Origin: JAEYZS01 sp964469265
GTDB lineage: Bacteria > Bdellovibrionota > Bdellovibrionia > Bdellovibrionales > JAEYZS01
Assembly (NCBI GenBank): GCA_964469265.1
Contig: CAYXYF010000001.1
Span: forward strand, 62,001-126,000
DNA: 64,000 bases
Direction: 5' to 3'
The first letter of the stretch is position 1. Each line of letters starts with the position of its first letter. Shown here piece by piece: positions 24,254 to 33,148 of this stretch. A model generated the notes under the pieces. It was not told the origin of the DNA. It saw only the letters and a list, made by a program, of their open reading frames with translations, and searched no databases. Position numbers and translations under genes: made by a program.

Positions 24254-25063
24254 ATGAACTTATCTGAAACCGTTAAATTCATCAAAAACCAGACTGACAA
24301 TCATTCACCCAAGGTCGGATTTATTTTGGGTTCAGGCCTTGGAGAATTCGCAGACTCTCTTTCTGATAAGCAAGTGATTCCTTTTGAAAAGATACCTCAC
24401 TTTAAGAAACCCAAGGTCTCTGGTCACTCTGGTGAACTTGTTTTTGGGAAAATCGGCAGGGTTCCCGTCGTCGCCCTAAAAGGACGTGTGCATTTCTATG
24501 AAGGTCATACTACAGAAGAAGTCGTCTATCCAGTGCGAACGCTTGGAAAGCTGGGGATCGAGATATTGGTTGTAACAAATTCATCTGGTGGTCTCAAAAA
24601 GAGTATGCGTCCTGGCGATTTTATGATTATCGAAGATCACATTAATCTTACGGGGCAAAATCCACTTATCGGAAAAAACGATGATTCACTTGGTCCTAGA
24701 TTTCCAGATATGACTCACACTTACGATAAAAAACTTATACAAAAACTTGCGGCCTCACTTCGCAAAATAAAAGCTAAGCATTCTAAGGGAATTTATTGTG
24801 GAGTTTTAGGTCCATCCTATGAGACTCCAGCAGAAGTCCGTTATTTGCAAAAAATTGGTGGCGGTGCTGTCGGCATGAGTACCGTTCTTGAAGTCATTTC
24901 AGCAGCCCACATGGGTATTAAAGTGGCTGGCTTAAGTTGCATTACAAATCCCGCGGCAGGAATTTTGGATAGACCTCTTAACCATAAAGAGGTCACTGAT
25001 GCTGCAAAGAAAGCTACAAAAAACTTTTGTAGAGCATTAACCGAATTTACTAAGTCCCTTTAA
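24254..25063 (+). CDS. punA: Purine nucleoside phosphorylase
   Basis: This 269-residue protein belongs to the trimeric PNP family (inosine/guanosine phosphorylase). Markers are GFILGSGLGEFADSL, ALKGRVHFYEGH (phosphate site), VTNSSGGLKKSMRPGDFMII, GPSYETPAEVRYLQKIGGGAVGMSTVLE and the base-binding CITNPAAGI. It has a GAGG ribosome site. With deoC and pdp it gives full phosphorolytic use of nucleosides, sensible for a predator taking up host nucleic acid breakdown products. Confidence 0.95.
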   Translation: MNLSETVKFIKNQTDNHSPKVGFILGSGLGEFADSLSDKQVIPFEKIPHFKKPKVSGHSGELVFGKIGRVPVVALKGRVHFYEGHTTEEVVYPVRTLGKLGIEILVVTNSSGGLKKSMRPGDFMIIEDHINLTGQNPLIGKNDDSLGPRFPDMTHTYDKKLIQKLAASLRKIKAKHSKGIYCGVLGPSYETPAEVRYLQKIGGGAVGMSTVLEVISAAHMGIKVAGLSCITNPAAGILDRPLNHKEVTDAAKKATKNFCRALTEFTKSL

Positions 25064-25093
25064 ATCTCTCTTGTAGTCGAAGATCTTTGATGC

Positions 25094-25107
25094 CCGAAAA
25101 TTTTCGG
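25094..25107. promoter_or_regulatory. 14-bp perfect palindrome before the protease gene
   Basis: CCGAAAATTTTCGG is a perfect palindrome 31 bp after the punA stop and about 100 bp before the subtilase start. No T-tract follows, so an operator-type site is more likely than a terminator. Confidence 0.35.
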
Positions 25108-25205
25108 ACATTGGTCCTGTATTGTCTCATTTTGATTTTACCGAAAAGAACTAATAGCACGTCTCATACTTGAAGCTCATGAAGAGTTTCTGGGGAAGGG
25201 AAAGC

Positions 25206-26441
25206 ATGGATTGCTTATTGTTCGGTAGAAAATCTCAACTTCGAATTCAATTTATTTTCGCACCCGTGTTAGCTTTTTTATTAATTAGTTGTGCAAAACA
25301 AGATACAGAGATGATGAAGGTGTTTCCAGAGCTCACGCCAAGTTGTGAGAGCACTGCTCATAAAACAAGATTCGTCATAAAAAAGAAAGATGGAACAATT
25401 TATTCCGTCAATGCCAAGTCCCGAGATGATCTCATTAAAAATCATTTAGAATTTCAACTCGAAGACTTAGAGCTTGTCGAAAACGACCAAATAATTCAAA
25501 GAAATGATTACTTCCTAAGAAACGACATTAATCCAGCATTCTACGATACATGGGGAGCTGAGCGCATAAATGCTCCCTATGCATGGAGTAAAAATATTAA
25601 AGGCAAAAATGTTGTTGTTGCGGTGATCGATTCTGGAGTGGATATTACCCACCCCGCTTTGAGTTCAAAGATTTATATCAATGAAAAAGAAATGTTCGGT
25701 TTTCCAGGCGTCGATGATGACGGAAACGGTTATGTCGACGATGTACGCGGGTGGGATTTTGCAAAAGATTCTCCTTATAACGACGATTCATCTGGTCACG
25801 GAACCCACGTGGCGGGAGTTATTGCAAGCGCGCACACGAGCTCAGTAAAGGGCATTGCGCCTGACGCAAAAATTTTACCTCTTGATTTTATGAACGGAAA
25901 TAACGGGTATACGAGCGATGCTATTAATGCCATTTTGTACGCCAAGCAAATGAAGGCTCAGGTTATTAATGCAAGCTGGGGCTCTTCATTTTGTTCGAAA
26001 ATTTTAAATACAACGATCGACTCTTTAAACGAATCCAATACGATTTTTGTTGCAGCAGCAGGAAACTCTGGAAATGACCTATCCAGATATCCTGAATATC
26101 CAGCGGCATTTATTAGTAATGTGCAAATCACGGTGGGAGCGATAACTCGAAGAGGATTTCAGACGTACTTTTCAAATTACGGTAATCTTGTCGACGTCGT
26201 GGCCCCAGGGGATGAAATTAACAGCACCTACCTTTCTCACGGCTATCGGCCCATGTCTGGAACAAGCATGGCGGCTCCCTTTGTTAGCGGTCTTGCCGCT
26301 CTGATTTACGGAGTAAATCCTAATCTGACGGTGTCCGAGGTGAAAAGCATCATCAACCAAAGTGTTGTGCCTGGGAATTTTCAGGTCCGAACCCGCGGTG
26401 AAATCAACGTGGCCCAAGCGCTAGGCCTTCTTGGTCTGTAA
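25206..26441 (+). CDS. Subtilisin-like serine protease lipoprotein (S8)
   Basis: From the ATG at 25206, which has an AAGGGA site, the product has 411 residues with a lipoprotein signal ending LLISC (C29). Earlier starts (25170 TTG, 25179 ATG) lack a site. A propeptide-like region (about 50-115) precedes the peptidase domain with the catalytic triad D142 (AVIDSGVD), H198 (SGHGTHVAG) and S354 (SGTSMAAP), and the oxyanion asparagine in AAAGNSG. It is anchored to a membrane and probably degrades periplasmic or host protein. It follows punA by 142 bp. Confidence 0.9.
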   Translation: MDCLLFGRKSQLRIQFIFAPVLAFLLISCAKQDTEMMKVFPELTPSCESTAHKTRFVIKKKDGTIYSVNAKSRDDLIKNHLEFQLEDLELVENDQIIQRNDYFLRNDINPAFYDTWGAERINAPYAWSKNIKGKNVVVAVIDSGVDITHPALSSKIYINEKEMFGFPGVDDDGNGYVDDVRGWDFAKDSPYNDDSSGHGTHVAGVIASAHTSSVKGIAPDAKILPLDFMNGNNGYTSDAINAILYAKQMKAQVINASWGSSFCSKILNTTIDSLNESNTIFVAAAGNSGNDLSRYPEYPAAFISNVQITVGAITRRGFQTYFSNYGNLVDVVAPGDEINSTYLSHGYRPMSGTSMAAPFVSGLAALIYGVNPNLTVSEVKSIINQSVVPGNFQVRTRGEINVAQALGLLGL

Positions 26442-26555
26442 ATTTTGATAGCATTGCGGGGCGGCATTTTTGATTTTCTGTACTGCATATTGGGTTGCCC
26501 TCAAAGTCTGACTTTATCAGAAACACATTGAGACTAGAGAGGAAACTCGATATAC

Positions 26556-26580
26556 ATGAATCCTTCAAAAAGGGATTCAT
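26556..26580 (+). promoter_or_regulatory. Hairpin covering the asnS ribosome site
   Basis: ATGAATCC (26556-26563) and GGATTCAT (26573-26580) are perfect 8-bp arms. The right arm contains most of the AGGGA ribosome site for the asnS ATG at 26583, so folding would hide it. The left arm begins with a second, in-frame ATG. Confidence 0.5.
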
Positions 26581-26582
26581 AT

Positions 26583-27872
26583 ATGCGCACTTATATCAAA
26601 GATTTAAAAAACTTTGTCGGTGAGAAAGTCACCCTCAAAGGATGGGCCTATAACGTTCGATCTTCTGGAAAAATTAAATTTTTATTACTCCGAGATGGTT
26701 CAGGCCTTTGCCAATGTGTATTTTTTAAAGGCGGGTGCGAGGAAGATGCGTTTAACAACTTTGAACAAATCACTCAGGAGTGCTCCCTTTCTGTAACGGG
26801 AACCGTTAAAGCCGATCCACGCCAACCTGGCGGCTACGAACTTTCTGCAGAAAGTTTTGAGATTTACGGAAAGTCTGTCGATTTTCCAATTACGCCTAAA
26901 GAACATGGCACTGACTTTTTAATGAACAACCGACATCTTTGGTTAAGATCAAAACGCCAGGTCGCGATTCTTAAAATCCGCTCAACCATTATCAAAGCCA
27001 TCCGCGACTTCTTTGATAACGATGGCTTCACCCTAGTGGACTCACCCATTCTTACGCCAAATGCGTGTGAGGGGACTTCAACTTTATTTGAAACAAATTA
27101 TTTTGACCTTAAAGCTTTTCTTTCTCAATCAGGGCAGCTCTACGGCGAAGCAAGTGCTGCGGCTTTAGGTAAGATCTATTGCTTTGGGCCTACCTTTAGA
27201 GCAGAAAAATCAAAAACAAGAAGACACCTTATTGAATTTTGGATGGTCGAGCCAGAAGTTGCATTCAACGATCTTTGGGACAACATGGAGCTTGCCGAAA
27301 AGTTTATCGAATATATTGTCCAAACCGTTGTTAAGACAAACGAAGAAGAACTAAAAACTCTTGAGCGTGATATTGAAAAGCTTAAAAAAATCAAAGCACC
27401 GTTTCCGCGCATTCACTATAAAGAAGCCGTCGGGATGATTAAAAAAGAAAATCCAGACTTCATAGATGGCGATGACTTTGGCGCGCCCGATGAAACCATC
27501 GTGTCCTCAAAGTACGATACACCAGTATTTGTCCATCACTTTCCCGCTCCGATAAAAGCTTTTTATATGAAAGAAGACCCTAAGGAGCCTGGCTACACAA
27601 TGAGCTGTGACCTCTTGGCAACGGAAGGTTATGGAGAAATCATTGGCGGGGGTCAACGTGAAGAAAGCTATGATACAGTTTTACAAAAACTTCGAGAACA
27701 CAAACTCGATGAAAAAGATTTTGAATGGTACTTGGACTTAAGAAAATATGGAACGTTCCCGCATTCAGGCTTCGGCCTGGGAGTTGAGCGAACCGTTGCC
27801 TGGATTTGTGGACTGCCACACATCCGAGAAACAATTCCATATCCACGATTGTACGGAAGAATTCATCCTTAA
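26583..27872 (+). CDS. asnS: Asparaginyl-tRNA synthetase
   Basis: This class II enzyme charges tRNA-Asn. The 429-residue product starts MRTYIKDLKNFVGEKVTLKGW, leading into the OB-fold anticodon-binding domain (about 10-105, NVRSSGKIKFLLLRDG). The catalytic core shows motif 2 FRAEKSKTRRHLIEFWMVEPE and motif 3 GFGLGVERTVAWICG. Length fits the shorter bacterial AsnRS type. An in-frame ATG nine codons upstream (26556) has a poorer, distant ribosome site and lies in the leader hairpin. Confidence 0.94.
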   Translation: MRTYIKDLKNFVGEKVTLKGWAYNVRSSGKIKFLLLRDGSGLCQCVFFKGGCEEDAFNNFEQITQECSLSVTGTVKADPRQPGGYELSAESFEIYGKSVDFPITPKEHGTDFLMNNRHLWLRSKRQVAILKIRSTIIKAIRDFFDNDGFTLVDSPILTPNACEGTSTLFETNYFDLKAFLSQSGQLYGEASAAALGKIYCFGPTFRAEKSKTRRHLIEFWMVEPEVAFNDLWDNMELAEKFIEYIVQTVVKTNEEELKTLERDIEKLKKIKAPFPRIHYKEAVGMIKKENPDFIDGDDFGAPDETIVSSKYDTPVFVHHFPAPIKAFYMKEDPKEPGYTMSCDLLATEGYGEIIGGGQREESYDTVLQKLREHKLDEKDFEWYLDLRKYGTFPHSGFGLGVERTVAWICGLPHIRETIPYPRLYGRIHP

Positions 27873-27906
27873 CTTTTAAATTATTGGTAATCTCAAAGGG
27901 GAAAAA

Positions 27907-29472
27907 ATGGAAATCGATCCACAAACAACACAAGATAAGATCAGGCAGCTTGAGCATAAGGTTGAAAAAGCATTACAAGGCGGCGGCGAAGCCCGCATAA
28001 AAAAACAAAAAGAGGGTGGCCGCCTCACCGCTCGTGAGCGAATTGATATCCTTGTTGATCCAGGAAGCTTTGTTGAAATGGATCGATTCGTTACTCACCG
28101 ATGCACGAACTTTGGGATGAACGATAAAAAAATTCTTGGTGATGGCGTTATCACAGGCTATGGGCGAGTAAACGGAAAGCTTATTTACCTTTACTCCCAA
28201 GATTTTACAGTCTTTGGTGGATCTCTTTCGCGCACCCAAGCTAACAAAATTTGTAAAGTTATGGAGATGGCACTTAAAAATGGCGCGCCAATGATTGGAA
28301 TCAATGATTCAGGGGGAGCGCGAATTCAAGAGGGTGTGGAAGCTCTTGGCGGCTATGCAGATATCTTTCTTAGAAACACTCAAGCATCGGGTGTCATTCC
28401 GCAAATTAGTGCGATCATGGGCCCCTCTGCGGGCGGCGCGGTTTACTCTCCTTCGCTTACAGATTTTGTTTTCATGGTCAAAGACACAAGCTATATGTTC
28501 GTCACTGGTCCTGATGTGATTAAAACCGTGACCCATGAAGATGTCACAAAAGAGGCCCTTGGTGGTGCCGCAACTCATGCTTCAAAATCTGGAGTTGCAC
28601 ACTTTGCAACGGACAACGACAAACATTGCTTACTCATGATTCGAGAGCTTTTGAGCTTTATTCCTTCTAACAACCTTGATGATGCTCCAGTCATCCCGAC
28701 AAAGGATGCTCCAGACCGCATTGAAGAAAAGTTAAATACTCTTATCCCTGACTCATCTAAAAAACCTTACGACATGAAGGAGCTTGTGAAGCTTGTTGTG
28801 GACGAAGGTTACTTCTTAGAGGTTCATGAACAATATGCAAAAAATATTATTGTCGGCTTTGCGCGCTTAAACGGAAAGAGCGTGGGAATTGTTGCAAATC
28901 AACCTCAAGTTCTTGCAGGTTGTTTAGATATTGAGGCTTCAAAAAAAGCTGCGCGATTTATTCGCTTCTGTGATGCATTTAATATTCCGCTTATCACATT
29001 TGTGGACGTTCCTGGGTTTTTACCAGGAACAAACCAAGAATGGAACGGGATCATCACCCACGGTGCAAAAATTCTTTACGCTTATGCCGAGGCAACTGTT
29101 CCTAAAATTACGCTCATTACAAGAAAGGCCTACGGTGGCGCATACTGTGTTATGGCCTCTAAACATATTCGTGCTGATGTGAACTTAGCCTATCCTTCTG
29201 CAGAAATTGCAGTTATGGGTCCTGAGGGCGCCGTGAATATTATTTTCAGAGAGTCTATCAAAAATTCTAAGAACCCCGATAAAACACGAAAAGAATTAAC
29301 AGACGATTACCAAAAAACTTTTGCAAATCCATATCGTGCCGCTGAATTGGGTTACATTGATGAAGTGATTGAGCCTTCCTTTACAAGGAAGAGATTAATT
29401 CAGTCTCTTGAGATGCTTAAAAATAAACATGAAGTTATGCCGCGCAAGAAGCACGGAAACATTCCGCTTTAA
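27907..29472 (+). CDS. pccB: Propionyl-CoA carboxylase beta subunit (carboxyltransferase)
   Basis: The 521-residue carboxyltransferase moves CO2 from carboxybiotin to propionyl-CoA, giving methylmalonyl-CoA. It has both crotonase-type halves: GGRLTARERIDILVDPGSF, FGGSLSRTQANKICKVMEMA, INDSGGARIQEG and IMGPSAGGAVYSPSLTDF in the first, and FVDVPGFLPGTNQE, KITLITRKAYGGAYCVM and MGPEGAVNI in the second. The wording and length match PccB rather than AccD. An AAGGGGA site precedes it. It is the first of four tightly spaced genes. Confidence 0.92.
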   Translation: MEIDPQTTQDKIRQLEHKVEKALQGGGEARIKKQKEGGRLTARERIDILVDPGSFVEMDRFVTHRCTNFGMNDKKILGDGVITGYGRVNGKLIYLYSQDFTVFGGSLSRTQANKICKVMEMALKNGAPMIGINDSGGARIQEGVEALGGYADIFLRNTQASGVIPQISAIMGPSAGGAVYSPSLTDFVFMVKDTSYMFVTGPDVIKTVTHEDVTKEALGGAATHASKSGVAHFATDNDKHCLLMIRELLSFIPSNNLDDAPVIPTKDAPDRIEEKLNTLIPDSSKKPYDMKELVKLVVDEGYFLEVHEQYAKNIIVGFARLNGKSVGIVANQPQVLAGCLDIEASKKAARFIRFCDAFNIPLITFVDVPGFLPGTNQEWNGIITHGAKILYAYAEATVPKITLITRKAYGGAYCVMASKHIRADVNLAYPSAEIAVMGPEGAVNIIFRESIKNSKNPDKTRKELTDDYQKTFANPYRAAELGYIDEVIEPSFTRKRLIQSLEMLKNKHEVMPRKKHGNIPL

Positions 29473-29484
29473 TAAAGGATTGCT

Positions 29485-30981
29485 ATGTTTAAAAAAATCT
29501 TAATTGCAAACCGTGGTGAAATTGCCCTCCGAGTGATTCGCGCTTGCCGAGAGCTGGGCATCCAATCCGTCGCTGTGTTTAGTGAAGCTGACCGAGGAAG
29601 CCTTCACGTTATCTTAGCCGATGAAGCATATTATATCGGACCAGCACCCTCTAAAGATTCTTACTTAAATGTCGATAACATCATTGAAGTTTGTAAAAAG
29701 TCCGGCGCTGAAGCTGTTCACCCTGGTTATGGTTTTCTCTCTGAAAATACTGAATTTGCAGCACGCCTTAAAAAAGCTGGTATTGTTTTCATCGGACCAT
29801 CTTCTGAGTGTATTGAAATGATGGGTGATAAAATCACCGCTAAAAAGACCATGGAAAAGACTGGTGTACCGACGGTTCCAGGCAGTGATGGTGTCGTAAA
29901 AAATGCTGATGATGCTGTTAAAATTGCGAAGACTGTTGGTTATCCGATCTTAGTTAAAGCTTCTGCTGGTGGCGGCGGTAAGGGCATGAGGCTTGTTCAC
30001 AAAGAAAGTGAACTTGCATCTTCATTTAAGGCTGCACAAAATGAGGCTCGAAACTTTTTCAGTAACGACGCTGTATACATTGAGCGCTACATCCAAAATC
30101 CAAAACATATTGAAATACAAGTTTTTGGAGACAAGGAAGGCAACGTCGTTCATCTCTATGAAAGAGAATGTTCTATTCAAAGACGACACCAAAAAATTAT
30201 TGAAGAATCACCAAGTCCTTCTGTTCCAAACGATATCAGAGAGAAAATGGGAGAAATCGCAGTAAAAGCTGCAAAGGCCATTGGATACTATAGTGCAGGA
30301 ACTTTTGAGTTTATATTCGATAATACCACTAAAGAATTCTTCTTTATGGAAATGAACACAAGGCTTCAGGTGGAGCATCCAATTACGGAGATGGTCACGG
30401 GAGTAGATCTTGTTAAAGAGCAGATTCATGTGGCCGCAGGAAAGCCTCTGAGTTTCAAGCAAAGCGACATTAAACAAAACGGTCATGCTATCGAGGCTCG
30501 TATCTGCGCTGAAGATCCACTCACTTTTGCGCCCAATCCTGGGCTCATTCACAGATGTAGACATCCGCAAGGACCGTTTATTCGAGTTGATTCCTACGCA
30601 TACCCCGATTATGAAGTTCCAATTCACTACGATCCCATGGTCGCAAAGCTCATTGCTTGGGGGCATACAAGAGAAGAGGCCATCGCACGTCTTTCAAGAG
30701 CTTTAGATGAATTTACTTTAACAGGTATTAAAACAAACATTCCTCTTCACAAAACAATTCTTGAGCACGAAAAGTTTTTAGACGGGTCTTATACAACCCA
30801 ATTTATTGAAAAAGACTTTGGGGACTTAAAAGACATGTTTAGATATTTAGACGATCGGTTATTTTTAATCTCCGCTGCAATTGAAGCTTATAATTCATAT
30901 AAAGAAAGAGGAAGCTGGAAGCTCAATGAGTTACCAAGCAACTGGAAACTCACAGCTCGAGAACGCTCATTAAGAAGATAA
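29485..30981 (+). CDS. Acyl-CoA carboxylase biotin carboxylase subunit
   Basis: This 498-residue ATP-grasp enzyme carboxylates biotin and would serve the PccB subunit next to it. Motifs include FKKILIANRGEIALRVIRAC, VHPGYGFLSEN, the ATP loop KASAGGGGKGMR, YERECSIQRRHQKIIEE and FMEMNTRLQVEHPITE. It lacks the biotinyl domain, which is encoded separately by the next gene. The ribosome site is AAAGGA. It could be named pccA or accC; the operon points to propionyl-CoA. Confidence 0.9.
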   Translation: MFKKILIANRGEIALRVIRACRELGIQSVAVFSEADRGSLHVILADEAYYIGPAPSKDSYLNVDNIIEVCKKSGAEAVHPGYGFLSENTEFAARLKKAGIVFIGPSSECIEMMGDKITAKKTMEKTGVPTVPGSDGVVKNADDAVKIAKTVGYPILVKASAGGGGKGMRLVHKESELASSFKAAQNEARNFFSNDAVYIERYIQNPKHIEIQVFGDKEGNVVHLYERECSIQRRHQKIIEESPSPSVPNDIREKMGEIAVKAAKAIGYYSAGTFEFIFDNTTKEFFFMEMNTRLQVEHPITEMVTGVDLVKEQIHVAAGKPLSFKQSDIKQNGHAIEARICAEDPLTFAPNPGLIHRCRHPQGPFIRVDSYAYPDYEVPIHYDPMVAKLIAWGHTREEAIARLSRALDEFTLTGIKTNIPLHKTILEHEKFLDGSYTTQFIEKDFGDLKDMFRYLDDRLFLISAAIEAYNSYKERGSWKLNELPSNWKLTARERSLRR

Positions 30982-30994
30982 AAGGAATTTAAAA

Positions 30995-31522
30995 ATGGAA
31001 TTTCAAGCGCGACTTAAAGATAAAAACTATATTATACATGTCGACGAGCAGCCTCATTACTGGGGAATTACTCTTCAAGAAGAGGGCAAAGAGTCCGAAT
31101 ATCACAAAATTCCAAAAGAACATTTTAAAAAGATGGACCAAGGAGTAAGCTTCTTATTTGAGAATACATCTTATATGGTGGATATCCTTGGATCAGGAAC
31201 GCAATACACAGTTTACACCCGTGGATCATTTAGAGAAATTCCACTCTATAACGACGAGAGCCTTCTTCATGAAAGCCTTAAAGGCGGAGGCGGCATTGGC
31301 GCCTCTGATAGTTTAAAAGCAGGAATGCCTGGCAAGATCGTAGATATTATGGTGGAAGCAGGACAAGCTGTGGATGCTGGCCAACCGCTTCTTATTATGG
31401 AAGCCATGAAGATGGAAAACGAGATGAAGGCCACCCACGCATGTGTCATCAAAGAAGTTCTTGTTTCTAAAGGGGACTCTGTAGAATCAGGCGCCTTACT
31501 CTTAAAATTTGAAATGCCTTAA
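30995..31522 (+). CDS. Biotin carboxyl carrier protein of propionyl-CoA carboxylase
   Basis: The 175-residue protein has an N-terminal region of about 90 residues, a Gly-rich linker (GGGG at 97-100) and a C-terminal biotinyl domain (about 105-175). The biotinylated lysine is K139 in EAMKMEN. The N-terminal part resembles the BT (connector) region found between biotin carboxylase and carrier in fused PccA proteins, so the gene looks like a split PccA tail. It lies 13 bp after the carboxylase. Confidence 0.88.
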   Translation: MEFQARLKDKNYIIHVDEQPHYWGITLQEEGKESEYHKIPKEHFKKMDQGVSFLFENTSYMVDILGSGTQYTVYTRGSFREIPLYNDESLLHESLKGGGGIGASDSLKAGMPGKIVDIMVEAGQAVDAGQPLLIMEAMKMENEMKATHACVIKEVLVSKGDSVESGALLLKFEMP

Positions 31523-31543
31523 TTTTTGGAGAACCTTACTGAA

Positions 31544-33118
31544 GTGAGTAAAGAACATAAGACATCATCTGAAATTGAGCTAAAGCCCTTTTATACTAAA
31601 GAGGATATTTCTGACGTCGATGCAAGTGTACCGGGGACCTACCCATTTACGCGCGGGGTTTACCAGACCATGTATCGTGGTCGACCGTGGACGATGAGAC
31701 AATATGCAGGTTTTGGTTCTGCAAAAGAAAGTAACAAGCGATATATCGAATTACTTGAAAAAGGACAGACTGGTCTTAGCGTCGCCTTCGATCTGCCAAC
31801 ACAGATGGGCTATGACTCTGATCATGTGATGTCCACAGGAGAAGTCGGAAAAGTCGGCGTTGCTATCTCCTCCATTGATGACATGGAAAGGCTTTTTAGA
31901 GATATTCCACTCGATAAAGTATCAACCTCAATGACCATCAACGCCACTGCAGGCATTCTTTTATCTTTTTATATTGCGATTGCAAAAAAGCGAGGAATCG
32001 ATCCCACAAAAATTTCAGGGACCATACAAAACGATATCTTAAAAGAATATATCGCACGCGGCACGTATATCTACCCTGCACAGCCGTCTTTACGAGTGAT
32101 CACAAATATTTTTGAATACTGTACAGAAAATGTTCCAAACTGGAATACAATCAGTATCTCTGGATATCATATCAGAGAGGCTGGCAGTACAGCCGCACAA
32201 GAAATTGCCTTCACTCTTGCTAACGGAATTACTTATGTCGATGCCGCAGTTATGGCTGGTTTAAAAGTTGATGAGTTCGCACCACGTCTATCGTTTTTCT
32301 TTAACGTACATAATAACTTTTTTGAAGAGATCGCGAAGTTTCGCGCTGCCCGCCGAATGTGGGCAAAAATTATGAAAAATCGTTTTGGCGCTACCACCGA
32401 AAAAGCAATGATGTTGAGATTTCACTCTCAAACCGCGGGCTCAACGCTGACAGCTCAGCAGCCAGAAAACAATATTTCTCGTGTTACATTGCAAGCCATG
32501 GCTGCGGTGTTGGGCGGGACTCAAAGCCTTCATACCAACTCCATGGATGAAGCCTTGGGACTACCAACTTCAAAGTCGGCAACCATTGCACTAAGAACAC
32601 AACAAATCATAGCTCACGAGAGTGGTGTAACCTCTGTTGCAGACCCTCTTGCAGGCTCTTATTTGATTGAATCACTTACCAACGAACTTGAAACCGCTGC
32701 TACCAACTACATTGAGCGTATCGAGGATTTAGGCGGTGTTTTAAACTGTATTGAAAGCGGATGGATTCAAAAGGAAATACAAGAGGCGGCATACCGCGCA
32801 CAAAAGGATTTTGACTCCAAGAAATCCATCGTCGTCGGCGTGAATCAATTTCAAAATATCAATGAAAAGCCCCCTGAAATAATGAAAATCAAATCCGCCG
32901 TCGAAAAAGAACAAGTTCGTCGTCTCAAAGAGTTCAAAAAGAAGAGAAATGTCTCTAAGGTCCAACAGAAGCTAGAGCAGCTTCTCAATGCGTCTCAAAC
33001 AGATGATAACCTGATGCCCGTGTTTATTGACTGCGTTGAAAACAAGGTTACGCTAGGCGAAATCTCCGATACTCTCCGCAAATCTTTTGGCCTTTACAAA
33101 GAAAGCATCACCATATAG
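31544..33118 (+). CDS. mutA: Methylmalonyl-CoA mutase, catalytic (substrate-binding) domain
   Basis: The 524-residue protein matches the TIM-barrel catalytic domain: YPFTRGVYQTMYRGRPWTMRQYAGFGSA, the substrate-binding GLSVAFDLPTQMGYDSD, and RFHSQTAGSTLTAQQPENN with the catalytic histidine. It stops before the B12-binding domain, so a separate small subunit with a DxHxxG motif must be encoded elsewhere. It would turn (R)-methylmalonyl-CoA into succinyl-CoA. The start is uncertain: GTG at 31544 has GGAG 12 bp upstream; a TTG at 31526 overlaps that site. Confidence 0.9.
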   Translation: MSKEHKTSSEIELKPFYTKEDISDVDASVPGTYPFTRGVYQTMYRGRPWTMRQYAGFGSAKESNKRYIELLEKGQTGLSVAFDLPTQMGYDSDHVMSTGEVGKVGVAISSIDDMERLFRDIPLDKVSTSMTINATAGILLSFYIAIAKKRGIDPTKISGTIQNDILKEYIARGTYIYPAQPSLRVITNIFEYCTENVPNWNTISISGYHIREAGSTAAQEIAFTLANGITYVDAAVMAGLKVDEFAPRLSFFFNVHNNFFEEIAKFRAARRMWAKIMKNRFGATTEKAMMLRFHSQTAGSTLTAQQPENNISRVTLQAMAAVLGGTQSLHTNSMDEALGLPTSKSATIALRTQQIIAHESGVTSVADPLAGSYLIESLTNELETAATNYIERIEDLGGVLNCIESGWIQKEIQEAAYRAQKDFDSKKSIVVGVNQFQNINEKPPEIMKIKSAVEKEQVRRLKEFKKKRNVSKVQQKLEQLLNASQTDDNLMPVFIDCVENKVTLGEISDTLRKSFGLYKESITI

Positions 33119-33148
33119 CTTTTCCGTAGGAAACCTTGAGGGGGGTTT

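Noticed and set aside
26556..26582. Earlier asnS start at 26556
   Set aside because: Its GAGG-like site is too far upstream, and AsnRS homologues start close to the MRTYIKDL position; kept only as an alternative.
28309..28578. 89-codon frame opposite pccB
   Set aside because: It is antisense within a well-conserved gene, rich in His/Arg/Cys as expected of a shadow frame.
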